A DNA stretch of 64,000 nt from Sphaerospermopsis torques-reginae ITEP-024 (GCF_019598945.1 NZ_CP080598.1:496001-560000), one strand, 5' to 3'. Counted from the stretch's first letter, positions 8,092 to 18,313 are shown. The notes: a model not told the origin generated them from the sequence alone. Numbers and translations: made by a program.

Positions 8092-9948
8092 ATGAATGAA
8101 GTTCTATTTTTCACCAGTTGGTTTGTACCTTTTTATAGCTTACTAGGGGCAATTTTAACATTGCCCTGGGGCATTGGGTTAATTCAACGTACAGGACCTA
8201 GACCTGCTGCTTACTTGAACTTGTTGACGACCTTACTAGGTTTTGTCCATAGCTTGATTGTATTTAGAGACATCTGGAACAGAGACCAAGAAAATTTAGT
8301 AATTACTTGGTTTCAAGCTGCGGATTTTAAGTTAACCTTTGCATTGGAACTGTCACCAGTAAGTATTGGGGCAATAGTTTTAATCACAGGATTAAGTCTA
8401 TTAGCTCAAATTTATGCCCTGGGTTACATGGAAAAAGACTGGTCTTTAGCCAGGTTTTTTGGACTGCTGGGATTTTTTGAAGCTGCTTTGACTGGTTTAG
8501 CGATTAGTGATTCCTTGTTCCTGAGTTATGCTTTGTTAGAAGTTCTCACCCTTTCTACTTATCTGCTGGTGGGTTTTTGGTATGCTCAACCCTTGGTAGT
8601 TACAGCAGCGCGAGATGCTTTTTTAACTAAGCGGGTGGGAGATTTGTTATTGCTGATGGCTGTGGTTGTCCTTTCCACCCAAGCTGGTAGTTTGAACTTT
8701 TCCGATTTGTATGAATGGGTACAAACTGCTAATTTAAGTCCATTAACATCAACATTACTGGGTATAGCCTTGATAGCTGGTCCTGCTGGTAAGTGCGCCC
8801 AATTTCCCCTACATTTGTGGTTAGATGAGGCAATGGAAGGACCAAACCCGGCTTCGGTAATGCGAAACTCTTTGGTAGTGGCTGGTGGTGCTTATGTTTT
8901 GTACAAGATTCAGCCCATATTAGTTCTATCCCCTGTGGCGCTCAATGCCTTGGTAATTATGGGTACGGTGACTGCGGTGGGTGCAACATTGGTGTCAATA
9001 GCCCAGATTGATATTAAACGGGCTTTATCTCATTCTACAAGTGCCTATATGGGATTGGTGTTTTTGGCAGTGGGTTTAGAACAAGGTGGTGTAGCTTTGA
9101 TGTTGTTGCTAACTCATGCGATCGCCAAAGCCTTATTATTTATGAGTTCCGGTTCCATCATATATACCACCCAAAGTCAAGACTTAACCGAAATGGGTGG
9201 TTTGTGGTCAAAAATGCCAGCTACTACCACCGCCTTTGTAGTTGGTTCAGCAGGGATGGTGACATTATTACCCTTGGGTAGTTTTTGGGCAATGTTGGCT
9301 TGGGCTGATGGCTTAATCAAAGTTAACCCTTGGGTGATTGCAGTTTTAGTTTTGGTTAATGGCTTGACAGCTTTAAATTTAACCAGAGTTTTCCGGCTGA
9401 TCTTTTGGGGACAACCACAACAGAAAACACGCCGCGCCCCAGAAGTCGGTTGGCCAATGGCTTTACCAATGGTGACTTTAACTATCATCACCCTGCTAAT
9501 ACCAATGATGCTTCAGCAATGGTACTTACTACCAAACTGGGAAAGTATTGATTGGTACATCGTATTAGCTTTGGTGACTTCCACGGTCTTAGGGGTGGTG
9601 ATTGGCTCAACGATTTACTTGCATAAAGGTTGGTCAAGATCCAGAATTTTGGGATGGAGATTTTTACAAGATTTACTAGGGTATGATTTTTACATTGACA
9701 GAGTTTATCGCTTCACCATAGTTAGTGCAGTAGCATTATTGTCCAAGATATCTGCATGGAGCGATCGCTATTTAGTGGATGGGTTTGTGAATTTAGTCGG
9801 CTTTGCCACTATTTTTGGCGGACAAAGCTTAAAATACAGCATTTCCGGTCAATCTCAAGGTTATATGTTAACTATCCTCGTTGTGATCAGCCTTCTGGGC
9901 TTCTTTATTAGCTTGTCCTTGGGTTTACTGGATAAATTGCCTTTTTAG
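8092..9948 (+). CDS. ndhF4: NDH-1 subunit NdhF of the CO2-uptake complex (NdhF4 type)
   Basis: This 618-residue multi-pass membrane protein (about 15-16 hydrophobic segments) belongs to the proton-pumping antiporter-like family NdhF/NuoL. Conserved motifs include GPNPASVMR, the HAIAKALLFMSSGSII segment and DIKRALSHSTSAYMGL. In thylakoid membranes NdhF3 or NdhF4 pairs with NdhD3 or NdhD4 and CupA or CupB to form the CO2-hydrating NDH-1MS or NDH-1MS' complexes. The linkage to ccm genes and the 376-residue downstream Cup protein favour the constitutive NdhF4/NdhD4/CupB set. That paralogue choice is an inference. The start is the ATG at 8092. Confidence 0.9.
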   Translation: MNEVLFFTSWFVPFYSLLGAILTLPWGIGLIQRTGPRPAAYLNLLTTLLGFVHSLIVFRDIWNRDQENLVITWFQAADFKLTFALELSPVSIGAIVLITGLSLLAQIYALGYMEKDWSLARFFGLLGFFEAALTGLAISDSLFLSYALLEVLTLSTYLLVGFWYAQPLVVTAARDAFLTKRVGDLLLLMAVVVLSTQAGSLNFSDLYEWVQTANLSPLTSTLLGIALIAGPAGKCAQFPLHLWLDEAMEGPNPASVMRNSLVVAGGAYVLYKIQPILVLSPVALNALVIMGTVTAVGATLVSIAQIDIKRALSHSTSAYMGLVFLAVGLEQGGVALMLLLTHAIAKALLFMSSGSIIYTTQSQDLTEMGGLWSKMPATTTAFVVGSAGMVTLLPLGSFWAMLAWADGLIKVNPWVIAVLVLVNGLTALNLTRVFRLIFWGQPQQKTRRAPEVGWPMALPMVTLTIITLLIPMMLQQWYLLPNWESIDWYIVLALVTSTVLGVVIGSTIYLHKGWSRSRILGWRFLQDLLGYDFYIDRVYRFTIVSAVALLSKISAWSDRYLVDGFVNLVGFATIFGGQSLKYSISGQSQGYMLTILVVISLLGFFISLSLGLLDKLPF

Positions 9949-10130
9949 GTGATTGGTGATTGGTGATTGGTGATTGGTGATTGGGAAATCAGGCAAAAGG
10001 CAAGAGGCAAGAGGCAAAAGTTTCTTAATTTTGAATTTTGACTTTTGAATTTTGACTTGATACCTCCCAATCTCCCCATCTCCCCTACTTCCTCCTGAAC
10101 TCCTGAACTCCTGAACTCCTGAACTCCTCA
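9949..10130. repeat. tandem repeats in the ndhF4-ndhD4 gap
   Basis: gtgattg heptamers (9949-9985), gcaagag/gcaaaag units (9990-10020), and about four ctgaactc 8-mers (10092-10130) fill the 184-bp gap inside the operon. The last repeat touches the ndhD4 start. Confidence 0.85.
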
Positions 10131-10132
10131 TT

Positions 10133-11635
10133 ATGATGCTAAGTACATTGATATTGCTGCCGTTAGTGGGTGCAGCATTAATTGGTTTCTATCCTGCTGC
10201 TTTAAGTGGGAAAATTGCCCGTAAAATAGCTTTGGCTTTTGCGGTAATTATTTTTCTGTGGACGGTTTTCCTGACAATTAAATTTAATCCTGGGGAAGTC
10301 GGAATACAGTTTGCTGAGTCTTTACCCTGGATAGATGCGTTAGGTTTAAACTATAATTTAGGTGTAGATGGTTTATCCTTGCCATTGCTGTTGTTAAATG
10401 GACTCTTAACAGGTATTGCCATCTATAGTAGTGATGAATCTCTACAACGTCCTAAATTTTATTACTCCTTAATTCTGCTTTTGAGTGCAGGAGTAACAGG
10501 AGCTTTTTTAGCACAGGATTTATTGTTGTTTTTCCTGTTTTATGAGTTGGAATTGATTCCCCTGTATCTGTTGATTGCTATTTGGGGTGGTGCAAAACGG
10601 GGTTATGCTGCTACTAAGTTTCTGATTTATACTGCGATTTCGGGAATCTTAATTTTAGCTAGTTTCTTGGGGATGGTTTGGTTGAGTCATTCTCCTAGTT
10701 TTGGACTAGAAACTTTAAATGCTCACACTCTACCTTTAGCTACTCAACTATTATTATTAGCAGGAATTTTAGTTGGGTTTGGAATTAAAATTCCTCTCGT
10801 TCCTTTTCATACTTGGTTGCCCGATGCTCACGTCGAAGCTTCTACACCAATTTCTGTTTTATTAGCTGGTGTATTGTTGAAATTAGGAACTTACGGTTTA
10901 CTCAGATTTGGGATGAATTTGTTACCCCAAGCTTGGGAATATTTAGCGCCAAGTTTAGCAACATGGGCGGTAATAAGTGTATTGTTTGGTGCATCTTGTG
11001 CGATCGCCCAAACTGACATGAAAAAAATGGTAGCCTATAGTTCTATCGGACACATGGGCTATGTTTTGTTAGCAGCAGCAGCAGCAACACCACTCAGTGT
11101 CTTGGGTGCGGTGATGCAAATGGTGAGTCACGGTTTAATTTCTGCTCTGATGTTTCTTTTGGTGGGGGTTGTGTATCAAAAAGCTGGTAGCCGTGATTTA
11201 GAAGCGATTCGGGGATTACTTAACCCAGAACGAGGAATGCCCGTGATTGGTACTTTGATGATTTTAGGAGTCATGGCCAGCGCAGGTATACCGGGAATGG
11301 TGGGTTTTATTGCCGAATTTATTGTATTTCGGGGTAGTTATGCAGTTTTTCCTGTACAAACCCTGTTATCAATGCTGGGTACTGGTTTAACGGCGGTTTA
11401 TTTCTTAATTTTGGTAAATCGTGCCTTTTTTGGGCGGTTATCTGAGCAAGTGATGAACTTACCAAGAGTATATTGGAGCGATCGCATTCCTGCTTTAATC
11501 TTAGCTATGTTAATTGTGGTTTTTGGCATCCAACCATCTTGGTTAACACATTGGACCCAAGCGACAATTCAAGGAATGGTAAATACTCCCAGTTTAGTAG
11601 CAACTGTATCAGTAGATCAAGGGGAAAGAAACTAA
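10133..11635 (+). CDS. ndhD4: NDH-1 subunit NdhD of the CO2-uptake complex (NdhD4 type)
   Basis: A 500-residue membrane subunit of the NdhD/NuoM family with about 14 hydrophobic segments. Key features are LLFFLFYELELIPLYLLIAIWGG (with the membrane glutamate used in proton translocation), GIKIPLVPFHTWLPDAHVEA and KKMVAYSSIGHMGYVLL. With NdhF4 it forms the distal membrane arm module that carries CupB. The start could be either of two adjacent ATGs (10133 or 10136). It lies between ndhF4 and cupB. Confidence 0.93.
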   Translation: MMLSTLILLPLVGAALIGFYPAALSGKIARKIALAFAVIIFLWTVFLTIKFNPGEVGIQFAESLPWIDALGLNYNLGVDGLSLPLLLLNGLLTGIAIYSSDESLQRPKFYYSLILLLSAGVTGAFLAQDLLLFFLFYELELIPLYLLIAIWGGAKRGYAATKFLIYTAISGILILASFLGMVWLSHSPSFGLETLNAHTLPLATQLLLLAGILVGFGIKIPLVPFHTWLPDAHVEASTPISVLLAGVLLKLGTYGLLRFGMNLLPQAWEYLAPSLATWAVISVLFGASCAIAQTDMKKMVAYSSIGHMGYVLLAAAAATPLSVLGAVMQMVSHGLISALMFLLVGVVYQKAGSRDLEAIRGLLNPERGMPVIGTLMILGVMASAGIPGMVGFIAEFIVFRGSYAVFPVQTLLSMLGTGLTAVYFLILVNRAFFGRLSEQVMNLPRVYWSDRIPALILAMLIVVFGIQPSWLTHWTQATIQGMVNTPSLVATVSVDQGERN

Positions 11636-11986
11636 AAGGTGTTAGGTTTGTAGTAGAGTTTTAGGTAAGCAATCAGCAATCAGTAATCAGTAATCAGTAA
11701 TCAGTAATCAGCTTTTGCAAGATTGAGTGAGAAATCACTCATTGATAATATAGCTATCTCTCAAAGATGCTGAATACTGACTGCTGATATTCTGAATAAT
11801 TACAGTTTAATTAATATAGCTGTAGCCATTCAGATTAGGACATGATTATTCCTGAAAACCTAAGAATAAAGAGGGTTTAACTCTTGCCTATTGCCTCTTG
11901 CCTCTTGGCTTTTTTTATACTACTACCTCATCTTTTTATTTCTCTTATTTAGACGTAGTTATTTTTGATGTTCTGGAGAAACACTA
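11636..11986. other. gap between ndhD4 and cupB
   Basis: No gene is seen. It holds an aatcagt heptamer array (11670-11712) and a cttgcc-tattgcctcttgcctcttgg stretch near 11885. An operon link from ndhD4 to cupB remains likely because the same order is standard in cyanobacteria. Confidence 0.5.
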
Positions 11987-13117
11987 ATGGTTAATACCAA
12001 AAACAAACCCGTTGATCATCCCTTGAATGAGTTTATCCAGCGTTTACAAACTGGAGAAGCGTTACTGAAAGATAGCCCAGAAAACGTTTTGGAAGTCGTG
12101 GGTATTCTCAAAAGTTATGGTGTGGTTTTAGATGCTTATTCTAAAAATCTTATTTACATTGCTGAAAATCAGTTTTTAGTATTTTTCCCATTTTTAAAAT
12201 ATTTTGATGGTAAAGTTTCTTTATCTCAATTACTGCGTCATTGGTGGCATGACAGAATTAATTTTGAGTATGCCGAATATTGCATGAAAACCATGATGTG
12301 GCATGGTGGTGGTGGCTTAGATAGTTATTTAGATAGTAAAGAATTTGCAGAAAGAGCAGAAGCGGTAATTGCTGCTAAGTTTAAGTATAATCCTTTAATT
12401 TTAGGAATTAACAATCTGTTCCCTGATTTTTTAATTGAACAGTTGCGAGTATCTGCCTACTATAGTGGTTTAGGTCAATTTTGGCGAGTTATGGCTGATA
12501 TTTTTCTCAGCTTATCAGACCTTTATGATCAAGGGAAAATTAAATCAATTCCTCAAGTTGTAGATCATATTAAAACTGGTTTGGTAAAAGATGCTTTAAG
12601 ACCTATTACCTACGATGTGAAAATTGGCGGTAAGGTTTATGATATTATTCCCAAATCAGTTGGTTTAACATTCTTACCAGATACCGCAGTTCCTTATGTA
12701 GAAGCGGTATTTTTCCGGGGAACTCCCTTTTTAGGAACTGTTTCTTTAAACGCCCAAGCATATCAAGTTCCCCCAGATCAGGCCAGATTTCAATATGGTG
12801 CATTATACGCAGATCCTTTACCTATTGGTGGTGCAGGTATTCCTCCTACATTGTTAATGCAAGATATGCGCCATTATTTACCAGAATATCTGCATGATAT
12901 TTATAAGCGTAGTTTGCGGGGTGAAGATGATCTGCGGGTACAAATTTGTATGAGTTTCCAAAAGTCCATGTTTTGTGTCACCAGTGCTGCTATTTTAGGA
13001 TTGATGCCTTATCCTGTGGATACAGAAGATCAATCTGAGCAAACAGCGAATCGGGTATATTTAGAAAAGTGGATGGATAGATTTAAAACTTCTCGGTTAT
13101 TAGAAGTAAATAAATAG
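11987..13117 (+). CDS. cupB: CO2 hydration protein CupB (ChpX)
   Basis: This 376-residue soluble protein of the CO2-hydration (ChpX/ChpY) family docks on NdhF/NdhD of the special NDH-1 complex and converts CO2 to bicarbonate with a zinc site. Conserved segments include LSQLLRHWWHDRINFEYAEY and MMWHGGGGLDSYL, His-rich stretches that are candidates for the metal site. PLPIGGAGIPPTLLMQDMRHYLPEYL lies near the C-terminal third. The length is nearer to CupB (about 380) than to CupA (about 435), and the genetic context, ndhF-ndhD-cup beside ccm, is the CupB arrangement. The start is the ATG at 11987. Confidence 0.9.
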   Translation: MVNTKNKPVDHPLNEFIQRLQTGEALLKDSPENVLEVVGILKSYGVVLDAYSKNLIYIAENQFLVFFPFLKYFDGKVSLSQLLRHWWHDRINFEYAEYCMKTMMWHGGGGLDSYLDSKEFAERAEAVIAAKFKYNPLILGINNLFPDFLIEQLRVSAYYSGLGQFWRVMADIFLSLSDLYDQGKIKSIPQVVDHIKTGLVKDALRPITYDVKIGGKVYDIIPKSVGLTFLPDTAVPYVEAVFFRGTPFLGTVSLNAQAYQVPPDQARFQYGALYADPLPIGGAGIPPTLLMQDMRHYLPEYLHDIYKRSLRGEDDLRVQICMSFQKSMFCVTSAAILGLMPYPVDTEDQSEQTANRVYLEKWMDRFKTSRLLEVNK

Positions 13118-13218
13118 TACATAGGTACAGACAAAGTTTGCTTTAGACTAGGTGAAGTTAGTGACAACAGAGTGCAAAATTAATGATAATGAGTTAGTTC
13201 ATAGGTCAGGGTGCGAGA

Positions 13219-14142
13219 GTGATCACTCAATCTCAAATGGTAGATAGAATCAACGATATAGCTTGGCAAGCTCATCAAGGCAGCGTTGCCGCTATTATTC
13301 AGGTATTGAACGAAAGACTCGTGATGTCTGGTGTCAGAACTAGAGCGATTTTTGCTGATGGTGTGTTACAAATTTTATGCGAAGCGGCTAAGGTAGAACA
13401 ACTTGAGCAGTCTACTTTGGTAGCTAACATCCAGCAAATTTTGGAATCTATAGCACCGCGTAACATTCGCAAAGTCAATATCAACAGTCGCATTGTGCGG
13501 GAAGAGCAATTATTATGGTTAGATGAAATTAACCGCAATAGCGAAAATCAATTACTTTGGTCACAGGAAATTACTCTATCTCAGCCTAGTCTTTTCCAGC
13601 AATTAATTCAAGATTTTACAACCGCCTATACTGAGTTCGGAAAACCGATTTTACCTAAAGCGCAATCTTTACTAACTAACCAGGATAAAAACAAGGATGC
13701 AACCAACAAGCTGATCATCGGTTCGGTTAGTTTGTCTGCATTACTTTTGCTGGCTGGGTTGTTTGATGAACGTTTGGGTAATTCAATAAAAAATCTTATA
13801 CCATTGCAAATCTCGCAATCTGTAAAAACCGCAGGTGAGGTTAAATCAAAAGTATCATCTTCTGATAATCAAAAAAGTCCTGCTCAATCTGTAAATGATA
13901 CATCTGATGATCAATTTGCAGATGCAGTGAGACTTGCTAACCAAGCCTCTGCTGCTGGTAAAACAGCTACAACTTCAACTCAGTGGTTGGAGTTAGCTGC
14001 TAGATGGCAAAGGGCTTCTGATTTAATGAATCAAGTTCCACCTAGTCATGGCCGCTATCAAGAAGCACAAATTCGTGCCAGATTATACAGGCAATATAGT
14101 AAAGATGCTGAGAAAGAAGCAGAAAAAATGGGTGACAGGTGA
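13219..14142 (+). CDS. hypothetical protein with one membrane segment
   Basis: A 307-residue protein of unknown role with a GTG start. Residues 1-100 form a compact alpha/beta region (RINDIAWQAHQGSVAAIIQV, then VRTRAIFADGVLQILCEA) seen at the N-terminus of several uncharacterised cyanobacterial proteins. One hydrophobic segment lies at about 178-195 (LIIGSVSLSALLLLAGLF). The C-terminal part (about 245-300) resembles the short helical STTQWLELAARWQRASDLM module found in cyanobacterial membrane-anchored proteins. It lies 100 bp after cupB on the same strand. The last codons (GDR-stop) come from the gtgacag repeat. I do not assign a function. Confidence 0.75.
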   Translation: MITQSQMVDRINDIAWQAHQGSVAAIIQVLNERLVMSGVRTRAIFADGVLQILCEAAKVEQLEQSTLVANIQQILESIAPRNIRKVNINSRIVREEQLLWLDEINRNSENQLLWSQEITLSQPSLFQQLIQDFTTAYTEFGKPILPKAQSLLTNQDKNKDATNKLIIGSVSLSALLLLAGLFDERLGNSIKNLIPLQISQSVKTAGEVKSKVSSSDNQKSPAQSVNDTSDDQFADAVRLANQASAAGKTATTSTQWLELAARWQRASDLMNQVPPSHGRYQEAQIRARLYRQYSKDAEKEAEKMGDR

Positions 14143-14176
14143 CTGGGGACTGGGGACAGGTGACTGGTGACTGGTA
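14132..14176. repeat. gtgact/gtgacag/ggggact repeats at the end of the 13219 gene
   Basis: Degenerate heptamers overlap the last codons of the upstream gene and continue to the end of nadA. Confidence 0.7.
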
Positions 14177-14229
14177 AAAATCTTTTCTTCCCCTGCCTCC
14201 CCTGCCTCCTGCCTTCTGCCTCCTGATGA

Positions 14230-15192
14230 CTAAACACTCATTTCCAACATCCGTTGCATGGGTTGGAGTGCAGCAAGACGAATATCCTCTGACATGGTAA
14301 TTTCGGGGGTGCGGTTTTTCATCGCTAAGTACAGCTTTTCTAAGGTATTTAACCGCATAAACGGACACTCATTACAATTACAGTTATTCTCAGGAGGTGC
14401 AGGAATAAAGTGTTTACCCGGTGCTAATTTTTGCATCTGGTGGATGATTCCTGGCTCTGTAGCGACGATAAACTCCTGGCTAGGGCTTTTTTGACAATAA
14501 TTCAATAAAGCGGCTGTAGAGCCGATATAGCTGGCGTGACGTAAGACGCTGGTTTCACATTCTGGATGAGCGATCGCTTCTGCTTCTGGATGTGTAGTTT
14601 TTAACTCAACTATTTTCTTTTCGGAAAATGTCTCATGAACAATACAGCTACCTTGCCATAACAGCATATCCCGTCCGGTTTGTTGCATTACGTACCGTCC
14701 CAAGTTCCGATCTGGTGCAAAAATAATTGGTTGTTCTTTGGGTATTTGCTGAACAATCTTCACAGCGTTGGAACTGGTGCAGATAATATCGCTCATGGCC
14801 TTGATTTCGGCAGAGCAATTAATGTAAGAAATTACTAGATGGTCTGGATGTGCGGCTTTAAAAGCTGCAAACTGATCTGGGGGACAACTATCAGCTAAGG
14901 AACAACCAGCATTTAAATCTGGTAACAGTACCAATTTATCAGGATTGAGGATTTTTGCGGTTTCTGCCATGAAGTGAACACCAGCAAACACAATCACATC
15001 TGCATTTGTTTGTGCTGCTGCTCTTGCTAATTGTAAAGAGTCTCCAATAAAATCTGCAATATCCTGTATATCTGGATCTTGATAGTAATGCGCTAATATT
15101 ACTGCGTTGAGTTCTGTTTTCAGATCCTCAATGGCAGCAAATAAATCTAATGGTAGTGTACCCTGTGGTCGAGCGAGTGTAGTTGTAAACAC
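14230..15192 (-). CDS. nadA: quinolinate synthase NadA
   Basis: NadA condenses iminoaspartate with dihydroxyacetone phosphate to quinolinate, the second step of de novo NAD synthesis, using a [4Fe-4S] cluster. The 320-residue protein shows the [20 protein letters not shown] motif, [14 protein letters not shown], and cluster-ligand cysteines at Cys97 ([13 protein letters not shown]), Cys212 (HPECETS) and in CNCNECPFM (Cys276). It is a stand-alone gene in the cytoplasm. The neighbouring repeats at its 3' side separate it from the convergent 13219 gene. Confidence 0.96.
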   Translation of the reverse strand: MFTTTLARPQGTLPLDLFAAIEDLKTELNAVILAHYYQDPDIQDIADFIGDSLQLARAAAQTNADVIVFAGVHFMAETAKILNPDKLVLLPDLNAGCSLADSCPPDQFAAFKAAHPDHLVISYINCSAEIKAMSDIICTSSNAVKIVQQIPKEQPIIFAPDRNLGRYVMQQTGRDMLLWQGSCIVHETFSEKKIVELKTTHPEAEAIAHPECETSVLRHASYIGSTAALLNYCQKSPSQEFIVATEPGIIHQMQKLAPGKHFIPAPPENNCNCNECPFMRLNTLEKLYLAMKNRTPEITMSEDIRLAALQPMQRMLEMSV

Positions 15193-15564
15193 AATTAAGA
15201 ACTGCTTTTGATTACAAATTGTTACTTTATGGATTCAATTATAGTAGTTTTTACCAAAAATGGTAGACGGTTGATGGGGGTAATTTATGGGGAGTATCCC
15301 AAATGTGTAAGTTTATTTTTGTCTGACAACAGAAAATTATCCCTGGCTTGATATGATTGAACCGCAAAGACGAGCCAGTGCGTTGGGCGGCTCTGCCAAC
15401 TTGTAGCAACTGGCGTGCAAAGTACACAAAGGTAAGAGAGTTTCAGAGGGTTTTTGGTGTGGCTGCGTTTATTTTTTCGTTCATTGGAATGCTCCCAATT
15501 TATTTCCAAATGGGGTAGAGTTTCTTATCCTGATATATATATGGATATGGCTTTTTAAAGTGGC
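15193..15564. other. intergenic region with a palindromic repeat
   Basis: A minus-strand reading frame of 74 codons at 15285-15509 is not convincing because it is built mostly from a dispersed repeat. The repeat unit is a roughly 41-bp interrupted palindrome at 15374-15414, flanked by accgcaaag and gtacacaaaggtaagag, which are common genomic repeats. Confidence 0.55.
15374..15414. repeat. 41-bp interrupted palindrome, dispersed repeat copy 1
   Basis: The outer arms are gccagt and actggc, and the inner arms are gttgg and ccaac. A second copy lies in reverse orientation at 44493-44533. Confidence 0.8.
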
Positions 15565-16494
15565 ATGACCAGTCAGAAAACTCAATCAAAACCTGTGAAA
15601 ATCGCTGTAGTTGGCGATGTTCACGACTTATGGGAAGTAGAAGATGGTATCGCACTCAAACATTTGGGTGTTGACTTAGTGCTGTTTGTGGGAGATTTTG
15701 GGAATGAGTCGGTGGAGGTGGTAAGAGCGATCGCTTCCCTGGATATTCCCAAAGCAGCAGTAATGGGCAACCACGACGCATGGTACACTGCCACTGAATG
15801 GGGACGGAAAAAATGTCCTTATGACCGCACTAAGGAAGACCGGGTACAGGAACAATTAGATTTATTAGGATCTGCCCAAGTCGGTTATGGTAAATTGGAT
15901 TTTCCAGATTGGAATTTAACAGTAGTGGGTAGTCGTCCTTTTACTTGGGGTGGATCAGAGTGGAGATTTGCTGATATCTGTAAACAACGGTATGGTGTCA
16001 GCACTTTAGAAGAGTCAGTAGATAAAATAGTGCAAGCGGTGAAAAGTGCAGCTTGTGAGAATATTATTTTTTTGGGTCATAATGGACCGACAGGGTTAGG
16101 CGATCGCCCTGAAGATCCCTGTGGTAAAGATTGGCATCCTATTGGTGGTGACTTTGGTGATCCTGACTTAGCAGCAGCCATTTCTCAAAGTATCAATATG
16201 AACAAAACCGTTTCTCTGGTGGCTTTTGGTCATATGCACCGGAATCTGCGCCATACTAAGAAAGTGTTAAGAAAAGCTATATTTAGAAGTCCAGAGGGAA
16301 CAGTTTATTTAAATGCGGCAAATGTCCCCAGAATTGTGGCAGAAAATGGGGGAAAACGGCGGAATTTTTCCTTGGTTGAGTTAGATGGGGGTGTGGTAAC
16401 AAAAGCTTCTCTGGTTTGGGTGGGTGATGACTTCCAGGTGGTATCGGAAGAAATTTTTTATAATTCTTTGCCTTCGGTAGTGCCAACGGCGTAA
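15565..16494 (+). CDS. metallophosphoesterase (calcineurin-like)
   Basis: A 309-residue protein with all metal-binding blocks of the calcineurin-like superfamily: VVGDVHD (DxH), FVGDFGNE (GDxxD-like), VMGNHDAW (GNHD), FLGHNGPTG and VAFGHMHRN (GHxH). Family members hydrolyse phosphomono- or diesters with a dinuclear metal centre. This version resembles a group widespread in cyanobacteria and plastids whose substrate is not established. It is monocistronic, followed by a tRNA gene. The ATG at 15565 is the start. Confidence 0.88.
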   Translation: MTSQKTQSKPVKIAVVGDVHDLWEVEDGIALKHLGVDLVLFVGDFGNESVEVVRAIASLDIPKAAVMGNHDAWYTATEWGRKKCPYDRTKEDRVQEQLDLLGSAQVGYGKLDFPDWNLTVVGSRPFTWGGSEWRFADICKQRYGVSTLEESVDKIVQAVKSAACENIIFLGHNGPTGLGDRPEDPCGKDWHPIGGDFGDPDLAAAISQSINMNKTVSLVAFGHMHRNLRHTKKVLRKAIFRSPEGTVYLNAANVPRIVAENGGKRRNFSLVELDGGVVTKASLVWVGDDFQVVSEEIFYNSLPSVVPTA

Positions 16495-16551
16495 TTATAG
16501 GCTATACTGTTATCTGTCGGTTTTTGTGTTTGACAAACTGACAGACAATTT

Positions 16552-16636
16552 GGAGAGGTGGCAGAGTGGTCGATTGCGCCTGACTTGAAATCAGGTGAAG
16601 TGAAAGCTTCCGGGAGTTCGAATCTCCCCCTCTCCG
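16552..16636 (+). tRNA. trnS: tRNA-Ser (anticodon UGA)
   Basis: An 85-nt class II tRNA. The acceptor GGAGAGG (16552-16558) pairs with CCTCTCC (16629-16635), discriminator G16636. The anticodon stem CCTGA/TCAGG encloses the loop CTTGAAA, with TGA at 16586-16588. A long variable arm follows (gaagtgaaagcttcc), then the T-arm GGGAGTTCGAATCTCCC. The long variable arm and TGA anticodon define tRNA-Ser for UCA/UCN codons. CCA is not encoded. Confidence 0.97.
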
Positions 16637-16861
16637 TTTGATGGTTTTTATGTCACGCAGAGGCGCTTCAGTCGCAGAGAAGAGCGCAGGAGTTTGATTT
16701 AACTATATTAAAATCTGATGTAAGGTAAGAGTCAGCTTTGCTATGATTCCAGATATCACCTTTCTGATATGTAATTCAGTAGTGGGTATGATTTGCTGAA
16801 ATTGCAATTAATGATAGGGTGTAGAGGAGTGGAAATATTTAGTCATAATTAAAAATTACTC

Positions 16862-18277
16862 ATGAAAGTAAAAATTGCTAATTTAGGTGTTGTTGAAAAA
16901 GCGGAAATAGATTTAAAGCCTTTAACTGTGTTTATTGGTAGAAATGGCACAGGTAAAACTTGGACAGCTTATACTTTAGCATCTATTTTAGGTAAATATG
17001 GATGTGTTAGATATTGGAAAGAGCATATTGATAAAAAGACTAAACAGAGATATCCAATTATAGATAATGCAATTGAAGAATTTTTACAAGAAGGAAATGT
17101 TCGGATTGATTTAATAGATTTTGCTGAAGAGTTTATTGAAATATACATCAATGATGTTTCTTCTTTGTCACATAACTGGATGAATACATTTCTAGAAACC
17201 GAGCGTGTTAATTTTGAAAATATGAACGTAAGTTTTAATTTATCTGAAGCTAAACAAGAAATATTTGATAATATCAAAACTCATGTTGTGCAACAAAAAT
17301 TTTCTTTTGGTTCTCAAAGTAAAAATACTCTTCATATTCTTAAAGAATTAGGTAAACCCAGTATTTATTTCTATATAGTTTCAGTTTCTGAATATAGTAT
17401 TTTGAATAAATTACCTAAAATAGTATTTGAACAAATATTGCTTCAAGAAATTTTTAAGATAATTCATAGAGCTTTTTATTCATGTGTATATATATTTCCT
17501 ACAGAAAGAACTGGTGTTCTACCATTATTTTCTTCAATTAACAAAATAGAGGAGTATTATGAAAGTGAAGATTATGAAGATTATGAAGATGATGATGAAA
17601 ATATTGTGTATGGATATGTAAACTTCACCGAAGTAGTAAAAAAATTTAAAAATATGGTATATTCCGTATACGAAAAAACATCTATTGAGAGAGAAGAAGA
17701 GAATCAAGTATACCCAGAAGTTTCAAAATATATTCAATTAGCACAAATATTAGAAAATGATATTTTGGAAGGAAAAGTAAATATTATTGATGACACTGGG
17801 ATTAATAAAGAAATATTATATCAACCATCAGAAAATATTAAATTAGAAATGGCGGTTTCTTCGTCAATGGTTAAAGAATTAGCACCATTAGTTTTGTACT
17901 TGCGTCATTTAGCTTTACCAAATGAATTACTGATTATTGATGAACCAGAAATGAATTTACACCCAGCAGCGCAAGTAGAAATCACAGAATTTTTAGCAAT
18001 GTTAGTTCAAGCTGGTTTAAAGGTTTTGATTACAACTCATAGCCCTTATATTGTTGATCATCTTTCTAATTTAATGAAAGCTGCTAAATATGAAGACAAA
18101 GAAAGTATCAAAGAACGATTTTATTTAGAAAGAACAGAAGCTTTTATTCCTCAAGATAAAGTTTCTGTATATTTGTTTGAAGATGGTACAGCTAAAAATA
18201 TATTACATGAAGACGGTAGGATAGATTGGGGAACATTTGGTGATGTATCAGATGACATTTCCCATATTTTTCCATAA
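16862..18277 (+). CDS. AAA family ATPase (AAA_15/AAA_21), putative defence component
   Basis: A 471-residue protein: Walker A GRNGTGKT at residues 26-33, a long helical/variable insertion (about 45-330) with an acidic run of Glu/Asp/Tyr at about 236-250, a signature-like region (about 335-345), Walker B LLIIDEPEMNLHP at about 357-369, and ITTHSPYIVDHL (H-loop). This is the ABC-type head seen in OLD, RecF-like and PtuA-like ATPases. It is followed after 36 bp by a small predicted nuclease on the same strand, and lies 225 bp downstream of tRNA-Ser. Its A+T content is visibly higher than that of neighbours, which suggests transfer. Role in phage defence is an inference. Confidence 0.8.
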   Translation: MKVKIANLGVVEKAEIDLKPLTVFIGRNGTGKTWTAYTLASILGKYGCVRYWKEHIDKKTKQRYPIIDNAIEEFLQEGNVRIDLIDFAEEFIEIYINDVSSLSHNWMNTFLETERVNFENMNVSFNLSEAKQEIFDNIKTHVVQQKFSFGSQSKNTLHILKELGKPSIYFYIVSVSEYSILNKLPKIVFEQILLQEIFKIIHRAFYSCVYIFPTERTGVLPLFSSINKIEEYYESEDYEDYEDDDENIVYGYVNFTEVVKKFKNMVYSVYEKTSIEREEENQVYPEVSKYIQLAQILENDILEGKVNIIDDTGINKEILYQPSENIKLEMAVSSSMVKELAPLVLYLRHLALPNELLIIDEPEMNLHPAAQVEITEFLAMLVQAGLKVLITTHSPYIVDHLSNLMKAAKYEDKESIKERFYLERTEAFIPQDKVSVYLFEDGTAKNILHEDGRIDWGTFGDVSDDISHIFP

Positions 18278-18313
18278 TCACTCTTAAATTTTCAATTCAG
18301 GAGTGATTTAAAA

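Noticed and set aside
15285-15509. 74-codon minus-strand frame
   Set aside because: It covers the 41-bp palindrome and other dispersed repeats and has no family resemblance.
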